NCBI GenBank assembly: GCA_004835665.1
Contig: RBKR01000020.1
Span: 496,001-560,000 of the forward strand
DNA: 64,000 nucleotides
Direction of reading: 5' to 3'
Source of the DNA: Phoma sp. XZ068
Taxonomy: Eukaryota > Ascomycota > Dothideomycetes > Pleosporales > Didymellaceae
Below, in pieces: positions 10,283 to 21,145 of this stretch (the first letter of the stretch is position 1; each line of letters opens with the position of its first letter). Below the pieces are notes generated by a model. It saw only the letters and a list, made by a program, of their open reading frames with translations, did no database searches and was not told the origin of the DNA. The position numbers were made by a program, and so were the translations under genes.

Positions 10283-11481
10283 GGTTGAAAAATCGTCGCA
10301 CGTCCCTTGTTGGCTTTCGTGAATTGTAGAAGAGAAATAATGAATGGCTTTCAATTCCGATGAAAGACTGCTGCGAATGGGCGGTAGAGGCTGCAAACAC
10401 AGCAATGGAAGGGGGCACCCACGATTTACATATCTCACCGTTATGCGAGTGACGCACGGCTGTCCAGCGCATCTTGCAGGGGAGATGAGCCGCACAGGCC
10501 GCCGGTGGCTGCAAATGGGAGAATACTGGCGGAGGCGGGAGCTGAAGCAGCATAGTCATGTCTTGATGTGTACTCGGGTGCTTGGCAAATGATTGTCAGG
10601 CTTGTTTACATCCCTAGTCCTTGGTTGTGAGACAGGAACAAGTTCTAGATTGGATACAAGGGCCTATCGGAGGAACAGAACTAGCTCGGCCTTGGATGCC
10701 TGAAAAGGACGGCTTGGCGTAAGCGACTCGAGAGTGCAAAGGAAGGACTTGAGATGAGGGATGGTGTCGAGAGATGAGCCTAAAGGCTGTGCGACTTGCA
10801 TTGAAACCTTAGGAGGTGATGAGCGACGATCGCGCAGCATCCATGGACCTATATACGTGGTTTCGTTGGATGAGCCACGGGAAAGTCTGCAAGAGTGAGC
10901 AGCGATACTGCGAAATAATGGATACGGATCAGGAATGTCGATCATTGTGAAGGCTGGCTAAAGATTTGATAGCCTTGCGACTTGCAGCTGGATTGGTGCT
11001 GCCACGGGCTATTTACGCAAGCAGGAGGCGTGCGCACCCGCCTCACCTCTGCGGGCCTTTTCTCTGCCACACTCCATCTTTGATCTAACAACACCAGAGT
11101 TTGTAGCTTTGATCTGGACAGGAGTGGCAATCTCCATGTCCGCAAAAGCAAAGTCGCAAAAGTCACAAGCGTAGCGTATGGAGCATAGCAAAAGCATCAT
11201 ACATTCGAGATTTAATGTTCGCCGTGGGTATTAAAGCGCAAAATTCCAAAATTCCAGCAACTCCAATGTCGCTCATACGCCCCATTTACGTCCTTCTTCC
11301 ACTTCTCTGCAATTTCTGGGCTTCAAGATAGATGCCTCTGCCGCTGCATTTCAGTCGCAGCTTCCCTACTGTCCTCCCCAGCTCCTATCCCCGCTGTGCG
11401 TTTGGTCGATATTCACCGTGACTGGGCGCTTTATCGGGTTTCACTCTCTCCCACGGGGGCTGGGCACTCCGTGATGCCTGT
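10283..11481. other. Intergenic region with one small open frame
   Basis: This holds the promoter of the GPI-type protein and the region downstream of the next minus-strand gene. The only ATG-started candidate of note is a 93-codon minus-strand frame at 10664-10945, which has reasonable codon composition but no recognisable domain. I would not call it a gene without transcript data. Confidence 0.4.
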
Positions 11482-11706
11482 CTAAGCATCACTGCGGTGT
11501 AGGTGAGCGCCACGGCGCATTCCGCTCGTAAAGTTGTAGTCATCGTCGTCATCGTCGCGAGCGCGGAGGAGCTCCTTCGACCAGCCTTGGAAAGGCTTCT
11601 TGAACATCGACATGAACCCATGTGACTGCTGGGCGGATTGGCAGGACTGCTCTCCAGTCATGGTGACGGATGAGCTGCGAGAGGACAAAGGTGACGGAGT
11701 GGACAT
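11482..11706 (-). CDS. Small hypothetical protein with Asp run
   Basis: A 74-residue frame from the ATG at 11704-11706 to the TAG at 11482-11484. It is Ser-rich at the N-terminus and has a central Phe/Lys/Trp segment (MFKKPFQGWSKELL), then a run of six Asp and a basic tail. No signal peptide and no recognised family. An upstream intron and first exon are possible, because the same frame stays open for 43 codons further up. Confidence 0.35.
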   Translation of the reverse strand: MSTPSPLSSRSSSVTMTGEQSCQSAQQSHGFMSMFKKPFQGWSKELLRARDDDDDDYNFTSGMRRGAHLHRSDA

Positions 11707-12417
11707 GATCGAGGATAATGAATGAGGGCGGTCGGTGATTTTTGCGGCGAGCCCAATAGCTGGATTGACTGAGCGACTGACAAAGCGTATAGTGAGTGAT
11801 TTCTCAGTATGCTTGTACAGTGAGCTACACTTCATTGCGATACCTGGCAGCTATATACCTCACACCAAACAAAAGTCGGCCAAGTTACCATCCAAGCAAG
11901 CTTCATACCGAGACATCACCGAGCATCTTCATACACAAATTTGCTGCACCGATACGGCGCCAAGATGAAATTACGCAAGACATTAAAAAAGCACTGCATT
12001 TTTTGCTCAACTAGGGCTATCATTGTCCTGGTTCGTGCATTGGTGCTGCAAACTTGCTGATTGGTGCGTGGCAAAGGGGAAAAGTCGGAAACTCGGGTTT
12101 GCTCGGCGAATGGGTCCGCTTGAGTGTTCTGTGGTGCACAATCAGAAGCGTGGGGACTCATCATTATCGTAGACACATGACAAATTTCAAGATACTGGAG
12201 GCCCTCGAGTACTGGTCAGTCAAATTAAGAGAGGTAATGATTCGAATGAGAAGATGACGATTCAGTCAGATACAGACTCCGACCTTGATGCTACAACCAC
12301 GCAACGTTGAGCTTCGTAATGTTGACCTTGCCGCCTGGAAAAGGAACTCCGCCCAAAACAGCCCAAAACAGCCTTCTAAAAGATCTTTTGGAAGGCTATT
12401 CTCTCCATGACAGTCAG
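11707..12417. other. Intergenic region
   Basis: About 700 bp between two minus-strand genes. Only short frames are present and no feature was recognised. Confidence 0.5.
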
Positions 12418-13167
12418 CTATTCCGTTTCATCCTCGTCGTCATCCTTGCCGACATCATCCTCCTCGTCGTTCCCCCTCCTCACCATTCTCCTCCTTGTCA
12501 TCCTCTCCTCACTGTTGCCCACCACAATTACAGGTTCGGCCTCATGTTCAGTATCGGTGACCTTCTTTCTGATCGCAGACACTCGGTGGCCTCGCTTGTT
12601 TGTAGTAGACAAATGAGTGAGTTCTTCGTTTCTCTCAGACTCTTCGGGCCTGGTGACAGTTTGTAATCGGCGAGCCCGCTTGGTTGGTCTAGGGTAGCGA
12701 CGGGCCACAGCTCGTTCCTTGCGCTTCAACTGTGGCTCTGGCGCTTGCTCTTCGTCCGTGTCGAGAATGATGACGGCTTCCTTCTTGATGTCTCTAGGAG
12801 GTGCCTCATCTTCGGGGACAAGGTTCATGATTGTAGGCTCCTCTTTCACCAAGGTGGTGTTCTTGGTGACGCCCTGTAACAACACTAGCTTCTCGTTGAT
12901 CAGGATTCTGCAGCCTGTTTCAATGAGGCCGGTGATTCCCTCGCTTTCCGGCTCTTTTCTAAAGCGAGGAACCTGCTGCCCTGATGAAGGCTCGAAAATT
13001 GTGTAGTAGAAACGCAATACGAGCACAGAAAGCTCCTGCTTGCTCGTGAATATCAGTTCGTCTTGTTGCCGACAGGACTTTGCCAATGTAACGTAGAACC
13101 TTCCCACGGCGCGAGCGAGGTCGGCCTATTCTCCCTTGAACGAGTACGACTTTATTGCTGCGCTCAT
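12418..13167 (-). pseudogene. Basic/acidic low-complexity protein with in-frame TAG
   Basis: Reading from the ATG at 13165-13167, the frame is open for 13 codons and stops at TAG (13126-13128). It is then open in the same frame to 12418, with coding character on both sides of the stop. The downstream part has a folded-looking first third, then charged disordered sequence with nuclear-localisation-like basic runs (LKRKERAV, RPTKRARR) and an acidic C-terminus. The stop could be a nonsense mutation of CAG (a CpA to TpA change). Alternatively, a 48-bp in-frame intron (GT at about 13147, AG about 48 bases downstream) could remove it. A third possibility is translation starting downstream. It is probably nuclear, with no recognised family. 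Confidence 0.45.
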
Positions 13168-13769
13168 GGTGGTGATGGGTAGCTCGAAGCTGTGATGTAT
13201 GGGAACGGAAAAGGCGCGAAACGACAGCGAGAACGTAGAGAAAACTAATGCTGTGTGGTTGTGCAGGTAGTTAGTGTAGTGAGATAATCCGTGTGTTGAT
13301 GGCGACGCAGCTGCTCTGTCGAAGTCGCTTCGCTTAGCGTTGTTCACGAGGAAAGCACCACGGTTCACCATGAGCGCCCACAGTATACTCTGTTAAGTAC
13401 ACTCACCTGATTGATCTGAATTATGTACTATGTCGTAGTCTACCTGGGACAATCTCCGACTTAGAGTGGAGGAATAGCTACATCGCATGTCATGCTACCA
13501 GTTGTGACATTGCGCTTCACCTGCCACCCCCCTTGATGAAAGGACTAAGGCTTCTGAAAAGCTCTGCTCTTCAAAATACCGTGAGCATTGTGGAATAATG
13601 CGTCAAAATAGATAACCATGAGTGAATGTTATCGTGTGAATTCTTTGAACGCAATCAAAAATTGATAATGCACATCGAACTGCTCGAATGCTCTTGTGCT
13701 CTCCAACGTAAATGCGCTAAACTCGTACTGGCCGTACATACGACCGGAACTTGTAGGAGATACTGCCTG
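13168..13769. other. Intergenic region
   Basis: About 600 bp between two minus-strand genes: the upstream region of the TAG-interrupted gene and the 3' flank of the next. Nothing was recognised. Confidence 0.5.
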
Positions 13770-14962
13770 CTAGGATACCGCAACATTTCCATCCAAGGGC
13801 AGGTCGGGAGTGAAAACATGTCTCAAGGGCCCAGGCGTCGGCTGCAGCATCAAGCCTCGCGGGCCTTGAACCCAGTCATTACCAGGGATCAAGTGCCTGC
13901 CGTATCTCATATGCCCAGATACTGACCCAAGGTAGTCTCCCTCTTCGAGATACACCAAGCTCACCAATGTTGGCAGACCGTCGATGCTGATCATTGCCAC
14001 GGCATGGGACATTCGGAAACCGTCACCTCCACCATAACCATGATACTCCCATGCGCCAGTTCCCAAGGTAACTCCAATGTCCAAAGGGGTCAAACCTCTC
14101 CGGAGCGTCCCCGGTAACCGCTGGGGTAGTGGAAATTGATTTGCCCATGCTACTGCTTCATTGAGGCTCTTCCATGTTGTTTTCGAGTATGACCAAGCTT
14201 GTTTGTCACTCCTGCGAATGACAACACCCGCGTGCCTGTCACGATGCAGGTAACATCTCGCAACTGTCGCTCCCGATCTGGCTCTTTCAGGGTAAGGATC
14301 TCCTCGATCTTCCACATGTTGTTAAGTGGCTCGCCGACTGTATTGATCCACTGTTGAGTTGATATAATGCAGCCGCCAGCCTGGTTCATAAACGCTTGGT
14401 CCCATCCCGAACGCCCGAAAATAAAGGCCAGATACTTCTCGTCGATGTTGTGGATGCGCTCCAGTACCATCCGCGCCTTCGACTTTGAAGAGTCGCTCTG
14501 ACCTTTCGTAAGTTCCAAGAATCTGACGAGCTCGTCGAGTACCTTGTTCTTTATCGTGGCATCTTTCTTCTGGTAGCCTTGTTGTGGTTGTGCTTTTATC
14601 AAAGCATCTACACGCCTTGGAACGAGAGCCTTTTGATGGTAGTTTAATATGTTGTACTCGATAAAGGCAGTAACCTTGTTGTTGACGGCAGCTTTGAGGT
14701 TTTTCAAATTGTCTTCCCAAGCTATGTCGGCAGTCGAGACCTGGTCTTGAAACTTGATTATGTTCGGGATATTCCAGTCGAAACCATCAGTCGACTTGTG
14801 AACGGCAAGGTTCCTAGCGAGATCGCGAATCTTCTTCACCGTCTGAGCCACAGCAGGTGAATGTACCTTTGGGCTACCAAGTTGTTGGGTGTAGTTACTG
14901 TATGCACACGTGGCAGTTGACTCAGATTTATGGCTACGTTTGCGTAGAACAGGTGTTGTCAT
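13770..14962 (-). CDS. Uncharacterised fungal protein, two-exon model
   Basis: Two overlapping minus-strand frames are best joined by a 53-bp intron (14264-14212, weak donor GTTGCG, acceptor TCGCAG). This gives exons 14962-14265 and 14211-13770 and 379 residues. The first 230 residues are helical and charged, with a possible basic N-terminus (LRKRSHKS). The C-terminal part contains a Gly/Tyr-rich motif (GAWEYHGYGGGDGF) that looks like a globular domain. No signal peptide and no family that I can name. If the weak donor is not used, a frameshift near 14265 would make this a pseudogene. The gene and its minus-strand neighbour both look less constrained than the housekeeping genes to the right. 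Confidence 0.45.
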
Positions 14963-15009
14963 GAGCGTGAAGAACAGATGATATTATAAGTATATAGATT
15001 ATGTGCTGT

Positions 15010-15150
15010 TATGAGAGCATAAACTGATGCGGTTACGAGAGCATGGAACACACGCATTTATGAGTGCACAGAACATATGCGGTCACAGGGGTGACTCTAT
15101 CACGAGTGCGCAAAACAGACACTGTGACGAGCGTGCTTGACCCGTCACAA
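15010..15150. repeat. Imperfect 25-bp tandem repeat
   Basis: Units begin at 15010, 15034, 15059, 15084 (shortened to 17 bp), 15101 and 15126. They share a core like TATGAGAGCATAGAACATATGCGGT, with the consensus starting YAYGAGNGC. A further diverged unit overlaps the start codon of the gene at 14960-14962 (CATGAGCGTGAAGAACAGATG). The repeat lies directly upstream of the uncharacterised gene ending at 13770. Confidence 0.6.
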
Positions 15151-15876
15151 CAACGGACTGTAAGTCAGGTGGTGAAGCACCAGTTGGTTTGTTCCGGCGG
15201 TTTATCAACGTCGACTTTCTTTGACAGATCCTAGTCCGCGTTTGCGATTTGCAGAAGGTAAGTTCTTTCCAGGTCATGTGTATTGTGGGGTGTGACTTGA
15301 GCGATGTTCGTTGGATGGCGCACACAACTCAAAGACTCATCGAAGTCTGACGTTGAGGAAGCACTAACGTCTCAGTGCTCTGTGGCGAGTGAACTTTTGG
15401 GGTGAGTCTAGGGCTGTCTGTGCGATCTCCGGGTTGTGCGTTACCACAACTTCGAGACATCCTGCCCCAGATGATGGAAAGTTAGTGTCGTGGGCATCAG
15501 CGCTAGGGCATGGGGCTCGGGCAATGCTGTGGATGTAGCCCAAGGTCTCGATTTTGTCCATAGTGTTTTGACGTTGCTATGTCGAGTGTGTAAGCTTGAA
15601 TCGAAGTGGTCGGAAATGTGAGCGACATCTGATATCGCTGTGCGTGATATCACTCGTCCTGACTCAAACAAGTATGCACTTGGGGGAGATTGTCTTCTCG
15701 ACTGTTGCGCCAAAAAGAGACTGTTGTACCGATACCCCAGTACTGCAAGTTGGCACGACAATATAGGTATAATTATGCCACGACATCTACTTTAATCATA
15801 TTTCTAATGTTGGAGGTATACAAGTCCATGCGCGCTTGTATTGCGCGTCCCTTTGGCTAGCTTGGAGAATCCCATA
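15151..15876. other. Intergenic region
   Basis: Only short, unsupported frames. The 3' flank of the gene ending at 15877 lies at its right edge. Confidence 0.5.
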
Positions 15877-16626
15877 TCACGACGTGAAATCCCGCTTGGG
15901 TGCGTTGCCCTCTTCTTTTCCTGTACCATACTTCCTCACATACTCCTTCGCCGCATTCTTGTCCGACTCGAACTCTTTAAGCTCGGGCATGTCCAAATGC
16001 TTCACCACATTATCTGCTTGCCATTTCTTAAACGAGAACCCAAGACCCTCATGGCTATAATCCTTCTCATTGGCCTGATCTTTGTGATATTTGATCTGCA
16101 TGAACTCGTTGTCCCTGGTCGCAGGATCTAGGCTCAAGCTCACGAGACCTGTGATGGTTGCTGTCTTCGGGATACCCCTGAATGTCCAGGACTGTTTGTT
16201 CTTGAATTGAATGAGATCGTCGTCGGATCGAATGACTTCGTAGCTTTCGTTGACGGAGGCCTTGAAGAGCTTGGGCAGCGCAAACCACTGCCCGGCCATC
16301 TTGTAGCGGTCGTTCGCATATACGAATTGGTCGTCATAAACACAGTCAGGTGTGTAGCGCTTCACGCGCTCTACGGTTGGCTGGCAGCTGTAGAGTGCAA
16401 TGATCTGAAGTCTTGTAAATTACAGGGGTAAGCTCTGAGCGGACAAGGTGCATACGTCGTCAACAAGGCCCTGCCTCGCTGGGCTCAACTTGATGCTCTT
16501 TGAAGGATTTGGCTCATAATCTTCGCTGGTTGCAGTTTGCCTAGGCTCGAACCGCTCCCCTGGTGCATCCGATGTGTCTGGAAATGCGGAGTTCGCGCTG
16601 GTCTTGATGTTCCTGCTGGAATACAT
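15877..16626 (-). CDS. NTF2/SnoaL-like protein of unknown function
   Basis: Exons 16626-16456 and 16404-15877, with a 51-bp intron (donor GTATGC, acceptor TTCAG), encode 232 residues. The N-terminal 45 residues are polar and disordered. A domain then follows that starts with a helix (LSPARQGLVDDIIALYSC) and continues YTPDCVYDDQF, with alternating strands such as TATITGLVSLSL. The helix followed by an aromatic/acidic DCVYDD segment fits the NTF2-like fold (SnoaL/DUF2358 type), which is used by small enzymes and binding proteins. The C-terminus is Lys/Glu-rich. The fold assignment is by eye and function is unknown. The ATG at 16624-16626 is the first in frame. Confidence 0.65.
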
Positions 16627-17429
16627 ATTTGATTGCTATTCTGCGTTGTAGAGTTGTGCAGTGAAGTTCTTTTGTGGGTGTGAGATTCCTGGGCCGCTGA
16701 ATATCTTGCTGAAGTTTGCGGATATGAGTTTCGAGCGCGATCCAGACGTAGCTGCGGGATATGACTTGTACATAGTTATATGTTTCGAACTTATGATATG
16801 TATCGCCTCTTGCGTAGTGAGATTTATCTAAGATTGTCGTTGTATGACGTATGAATTATTCGTTTGGAGCGCGTAATGAATCATGAATGTGTGGATGTCT
16901 AGCAGGCACGCAACGATGTCGTCGTCGAAGGAAACGAATGGGTTTCATAGCCACGAATATTTGAATGCAATCCAGGCCAGCGAAGAGATCAATTGCGCGG
17001 CCCTGCAGGGGTGTGTGTTGAGATCGAGCTCGACTCTAGAGTCTGGTCGGCTAGTCGGCATTACGCAAGAGGAGAATGGAATTGAGAAGATGCGACACCA
17101 CGTGAAAGGTTGGAAACAAGAGAAGTAACTCGCATTACTATTCAGACTACACATTCGAATAAAGACATTACTCTCGACTACACTAACTTACAAGCCCGAT
17201 GCCAGCTATCCCCATCACGACAGCCACATCCCCGCCTTCAAAAACTCCGTCGAGAACTGAAAATGCTCCATGGCAAAGCCATGCCACCCAAGAATTGAAA
17301 CCTTATGTAAGGAATGTATGTGTAACCCATCTATACCAGGCGCAACGTTATCATTATAGGGGTCGTTAAAGGTAGTGTGCATTAAGAGAATGTGAAGAAT
17401 GTTAGACTTGACGGCGTAGATCCACCAAT
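16627..17429. other. Intergenic region
   Basis: About 800 bp between two minus-strand genes. It holds the promoter of the NTF2-like gene and the 3' flank of the Pro-rich gene. No gene was seen. Confidence 0.5.
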
Positions 17430-18859
17430 TTATGCCAAGACGGCGAAAGCAACGGCACCAGCGACAAGAGCGACCACCGCCTTGCGAGAGTTTGCGTCGT
17501 TGGACTCCGGAAGAGCCGAAGTGGAAGCGGCAGCAGGGCTGGAAGGAGCCGGGGCCGACTTGCTGGGGACTGGAGCAGGTGTGATCGCACTGGGCGCAGG
17601 AGACGAAACAGGGTAAGTCTGCGCAGGAGGAGCTGGAGGAGGAGCGGCCGAAGTGGGCGCAGGGGGTGCAGGGGGCGCAGGAGACGACACAGGGTAAGTC
17701 TGCGCAGGAGGAGCTGGTGGAGGAGGGACGTGAGTGGAAGCAGGGGGCGCGGGGTGTGTCTCTGGTGGAGGAGCCGGCTTGCTGCTGGGCGCAACAGGAG
17801 TCGAAGCAGGATATGTCGGCACGACTGGCTTGCTGCTGGGGACAACCGGCTTGCTGCTTGGTGGGGGAGGAGGAGGAGTCTTGGATTCCGTTGGGTAAGG
17901 AGTGGTGGTGTTGTGGTAGCCAGTAGTCACCTTAGGGGGCGCTGGAGGATAGTAGGTGCTGACCTTAGGAGGAACAGGTGGGTAATAGATCGACGACGAC
18001 TCAGGGCAAGGAGTCGTAGACGGCTTGGGAGGTACGGGGTACTTGGAGGTTGGCTTGGGAGGAGGGACAGGGTAACCGGTTGGCTTGGGAGGAACCGGAT
18101 AGTAGTCTGAAGACTTAGGGGGGATTGGGTAGTACTTCGACGAGCTGGGAGCCGGGGGGTAGTGCTTCTCTGAGCTGCTCTCCGGGCATGGAGTCGTGCT
18201 TGGCTTAGGAGGCACAGGGTACTCGGAAGTTGGCTTGGGAGGTACGGGGTACTCGGAAGTTGGCTTGGGAGGTACGGGGTACTCGGAAGTTGGCTTGGGA
18301 GGTACGGGGTACTCGGAAGTTGGCTTGGGAGGTACGGGGTACTCGGAAGTTGGCTTGGGAGGTACGGGGTACTCGGAAGTTGGCTTGGGAGGTACGGGGT
18401 ACTCAGAAGTTGGCTTAGGAGGCACCGGGTACTCAGAAGTCGGCTTAGGGGGCACCGGGTACTCAGAAGTTGGCTTCGGGGGCACAGGATAGTAGTCCGA
18501 GGACTTCGGCGGCACTGGGTAGTAATCGCTCGACTTGGGCGGTACGGGGTAGTGATCCGAAGACTTTGGCGGTACTGGGTAGTAATCCGAAGACTTAGGT
18601 GGCACGGGATAATCGGATGTTGGCTTCGGGGGCACGGGATAGTAGTCCGAGGACTTGGGTGGTGGGTGAGGGTAGGCCTCAGAAGTGGGCTGAGGAGAAT
18701 ATGGCTTGTAGTCCTGCTCTTGTTAGCATCAAGTCTACTATGCTCAGCATCAATACGTACTGGAGTCGAGACAGGATAAGGGTAGTCATCCTTGTACTCC
18801 GCAAATGGGGCAGCGGCAGCTGCGCCCACGAGGGCCAACAATGTGGTAGTGACCTTCAT
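17430..18859 (-). CDS. Proline-rich repeat cell-wall protein, probably GPI-anchored
   Basis: Exons 18859-18761 and 18713-17430 (intron donor GTACGT, branch GCTAAC, acceptor GCAG) encode 460 residues. Residues 1-17 are a signal peptide (MKVTTTLLALVGAAAAA). Nearly all of the rest is Pro-rich repeats: imperfect KSSDYYPVPP units, nine identical KPTSEYPVPP units, then looser PPAPP and CPESSS variants with a few Cys. The chain ends in a hydrophobic tail (AVVALVAGAVAFAVLA) typical of GPI signals. Such proteins are extended, probably O-glycosylated wall components. The Tyr-Pro-Val-Pro-Pro periodicity would favour a polyproline helix. Function is not known. Confidence 0.8.
18196..18490. repeat. 30-bp coding minisatellite
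   Basis: About nine tandem 30-bp units inside the Pro-rich gene encode KPTSEYPVPP. The central units are nearly identical at DNA level and the outer ones carry synonymous changes, which points to recent unit gain by slippage or unequal exchange. Confidence 0.9.
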
Positions 18860-21145
18860 CCTGTTTTCAAGGACGGTCGGTCGAGTGCTCGAACGAGTGA
18901 GGCACAGGTGGTGAACGAAAGTAAGTATGCAACCTTAGCGAGCGAGTTGCAACTGTTATCGGGACGACCTTTATGAATGATGGGAATCAGGTCAAGTCGA
19001 GAGGGGCAGTCATCCTCATATGCGTCTTGTGGGAGAGCCGCTAAACCCTCACCCAGCCTTCTGGTGCTCTCTGCAGCCCGAACGACGGTTAAGGTTGCAT
19101 ACGCTAAGTGACGGAGTGGAGAAGGCTCCGACTTCGTTCCTTGATAGTCCCTTGGTCAGGTAGTGCTGGTGACCAGCATCTTCCTCCGCCTACTGCAGGT
19201 TCTCGTAAGAGCGGGTCTCGTGGTATGTGGGTGAGAGCACACTCGCTGGAAGTGGCAGGCGAACACAATGCAGCCGAGCTTGGGATACGATAGGTCAATG
19301 TCCCTAGCAACTCGTAAACCAAAAGCCAATCATCAAGCCTGAAGGTATCGGTATGCAAGCAGGGGGGTGCTAGTGCACGCTGGGATGTGGTGTGATGTAA
19401 GCCGTCGAGCAAACGGTCATCCTGATTATTGTGCGTAACTGGCAGGGCTCATAGATTGAACGCATACTCTGCTTTGTGCCATGGAACGCACATCTACATC
19501 TTCGTAATCGTGCTGCTCAGATCAGCCTCACACCGTGGTAGCCGATATTGGATTATGGTGGGGACGTTGGGTCATGTTTCCTTTCTCCCAGACTAGCCTC
19601 CTATCATGAGGTGCCGCACGTATCAGAGCCCGCAAAGAGACAAGCGATGATGTAACCGGAGCGAAAATCACGGTCGGTTGCCTGGCGTCCAGGTAGCGTG
19701 CGCTCCCCGCTGCCAGACCAAGCGTGTTCGCCAGCCTTGAAAAGCTTGGTGTCTATCAATAGCAGCATCTCCGCCGATCTACTATGGTAGAGGTGAAGAT
19801 TAACCGCGCTATGTGCGCTTAATTGAGGTACCGTGCTGTAGCAAACATTGTCTTAATCGAAAGCAGCCTGTCCCCGAGCTGTCTTACACTCAAAAGGCTC
19901 TTTGGCCAAGTGTGTCAGAGAGGCTTCCCGATCATAACGCACTGCCCCTCGGAATAACTTGTGTCCTAAAGTCAAACGTGCATACGCGGGCTGGTTGCTA
20001 TCGCGATGGCGGGGCAGCGGCGCTGCTTAGGCGCATGGCGAAAAGCCGTTGCTCGCGTTCCAAGTCTTTGACCAACACAGCCGATCGGTGGCAGGCATCA
20101 ATATCGAAAGTTCGGGAGGTTCTGCGCTACAATATGCAGCGTCGTGGCGGGGACCCCTAGCAAGAGGTTGGGGTACGAATACGATTGCGTGCGCTTGCAT
20201 TGTCCACCCGCCATCCACATCATGTAAACACCAGCAACAGTGAGAAGCGATGCGCGATGGCAGTGAAGACTTTTGTCTTGCCGGTGCACACCTTGAACGC
20301 GCGTCGGTATGATTGTATCTGGGGTTCCTGCGCGGGACCTGCAGAAGCTGCCGGTGCCGTGTTGTTAGGTTGGTGGATCCCACCCTTATCGTGTGAGCGC
20401 CCCTCTCGCAACGGAGGGCAAGCGAGATGCTGTAAGACGTGAACTTAAAAGCCGCGCTTGTCCAAGAGCTTGTCTGTGAGTTTGCCAATCAGACAACAGA
20501 ACAATGTCGTCCCAGAAACTTCGAGACTATGAGACGTGGTGGACTCAACATGTATCCCGCCCCCGCAGGCATATTGTGGGGTGGATTTGTTGACTCAACG
20601 CTTGTTGGGGAGCTCAGCATATTCAGGTCGTCATAGCAAGCAGTCGGTTTCGATCACCTCATCAGCAACCAGAGTTCAGTCCCGATCGCGCATAGTGACG
20701 TGCCCGGATTTGTTGACGACTTTTGCATGTGCTGCATCGTTGCGCAGTCTCGATGCTGATCGCCCAAACGATGAAAACCTCCTTGAGAGCTTTGTTGGAT
20801 TGCACCTTTCCAGTCTCACTCCCAAGAAATTCTCGCGCAGGACTTGCTTGGAGGATCTCCCTGTGAGCCTTACTGGCATCACCGCATCATGACGCAATGC
20901 CGTGTACGAAGTATTGGAGTGCCGTTTTAGTGTGTGCCCGTTATCGATAGCGTGTTATTGTGCATGGGTCCACCGGGGTTGTCATGTCTTCCAGGTTAGA
21001 ACGTGGGTAAGATTGACCGACAACGGCAAGCCACCTCGTGTTGTTGACAGCGCAGACGAGGAGAAAAGAGTGATACCAGACTGCACAGGTCGCATGTATA
21101 CCTAATGAGGCTTGAGCCGGAATAAGAGCAGCGCCGTGAAGTTGA
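18860..21145. other. Large gene-free region
   Basis: About 2.3 kb between the Pro-rich gene and DML1. All open frames are short, lack splice continuity and show no domain. I looked for protein-like stretches on both strands and found none that I would defend. A lineage-specific small gene or a non-coding RNA cannot be excluded. Confidence 0.45.

Noticed and set aside
10344..10592. 82-residue plus-strand frame upstream of the GPI-type gene
   Set aside because: Overlaps the leader of a better supported gene on the other strand; no features.
18196..18492. Plus-strand frame of repeated GYSEVGLGGT units opposite the Pro-rich gene
   Set aside because: It is the reverse-complement shadow of the 30-bp minisatellite; the minus-strand gene has a signal peptide, intron and anchor.
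20027..20488. 153-residue minus-strand frame in the 18.9-21.1 kb gap
   Set aside because: No domain, several alternative overlapping frames and no splice support; not distinguishable from chance.
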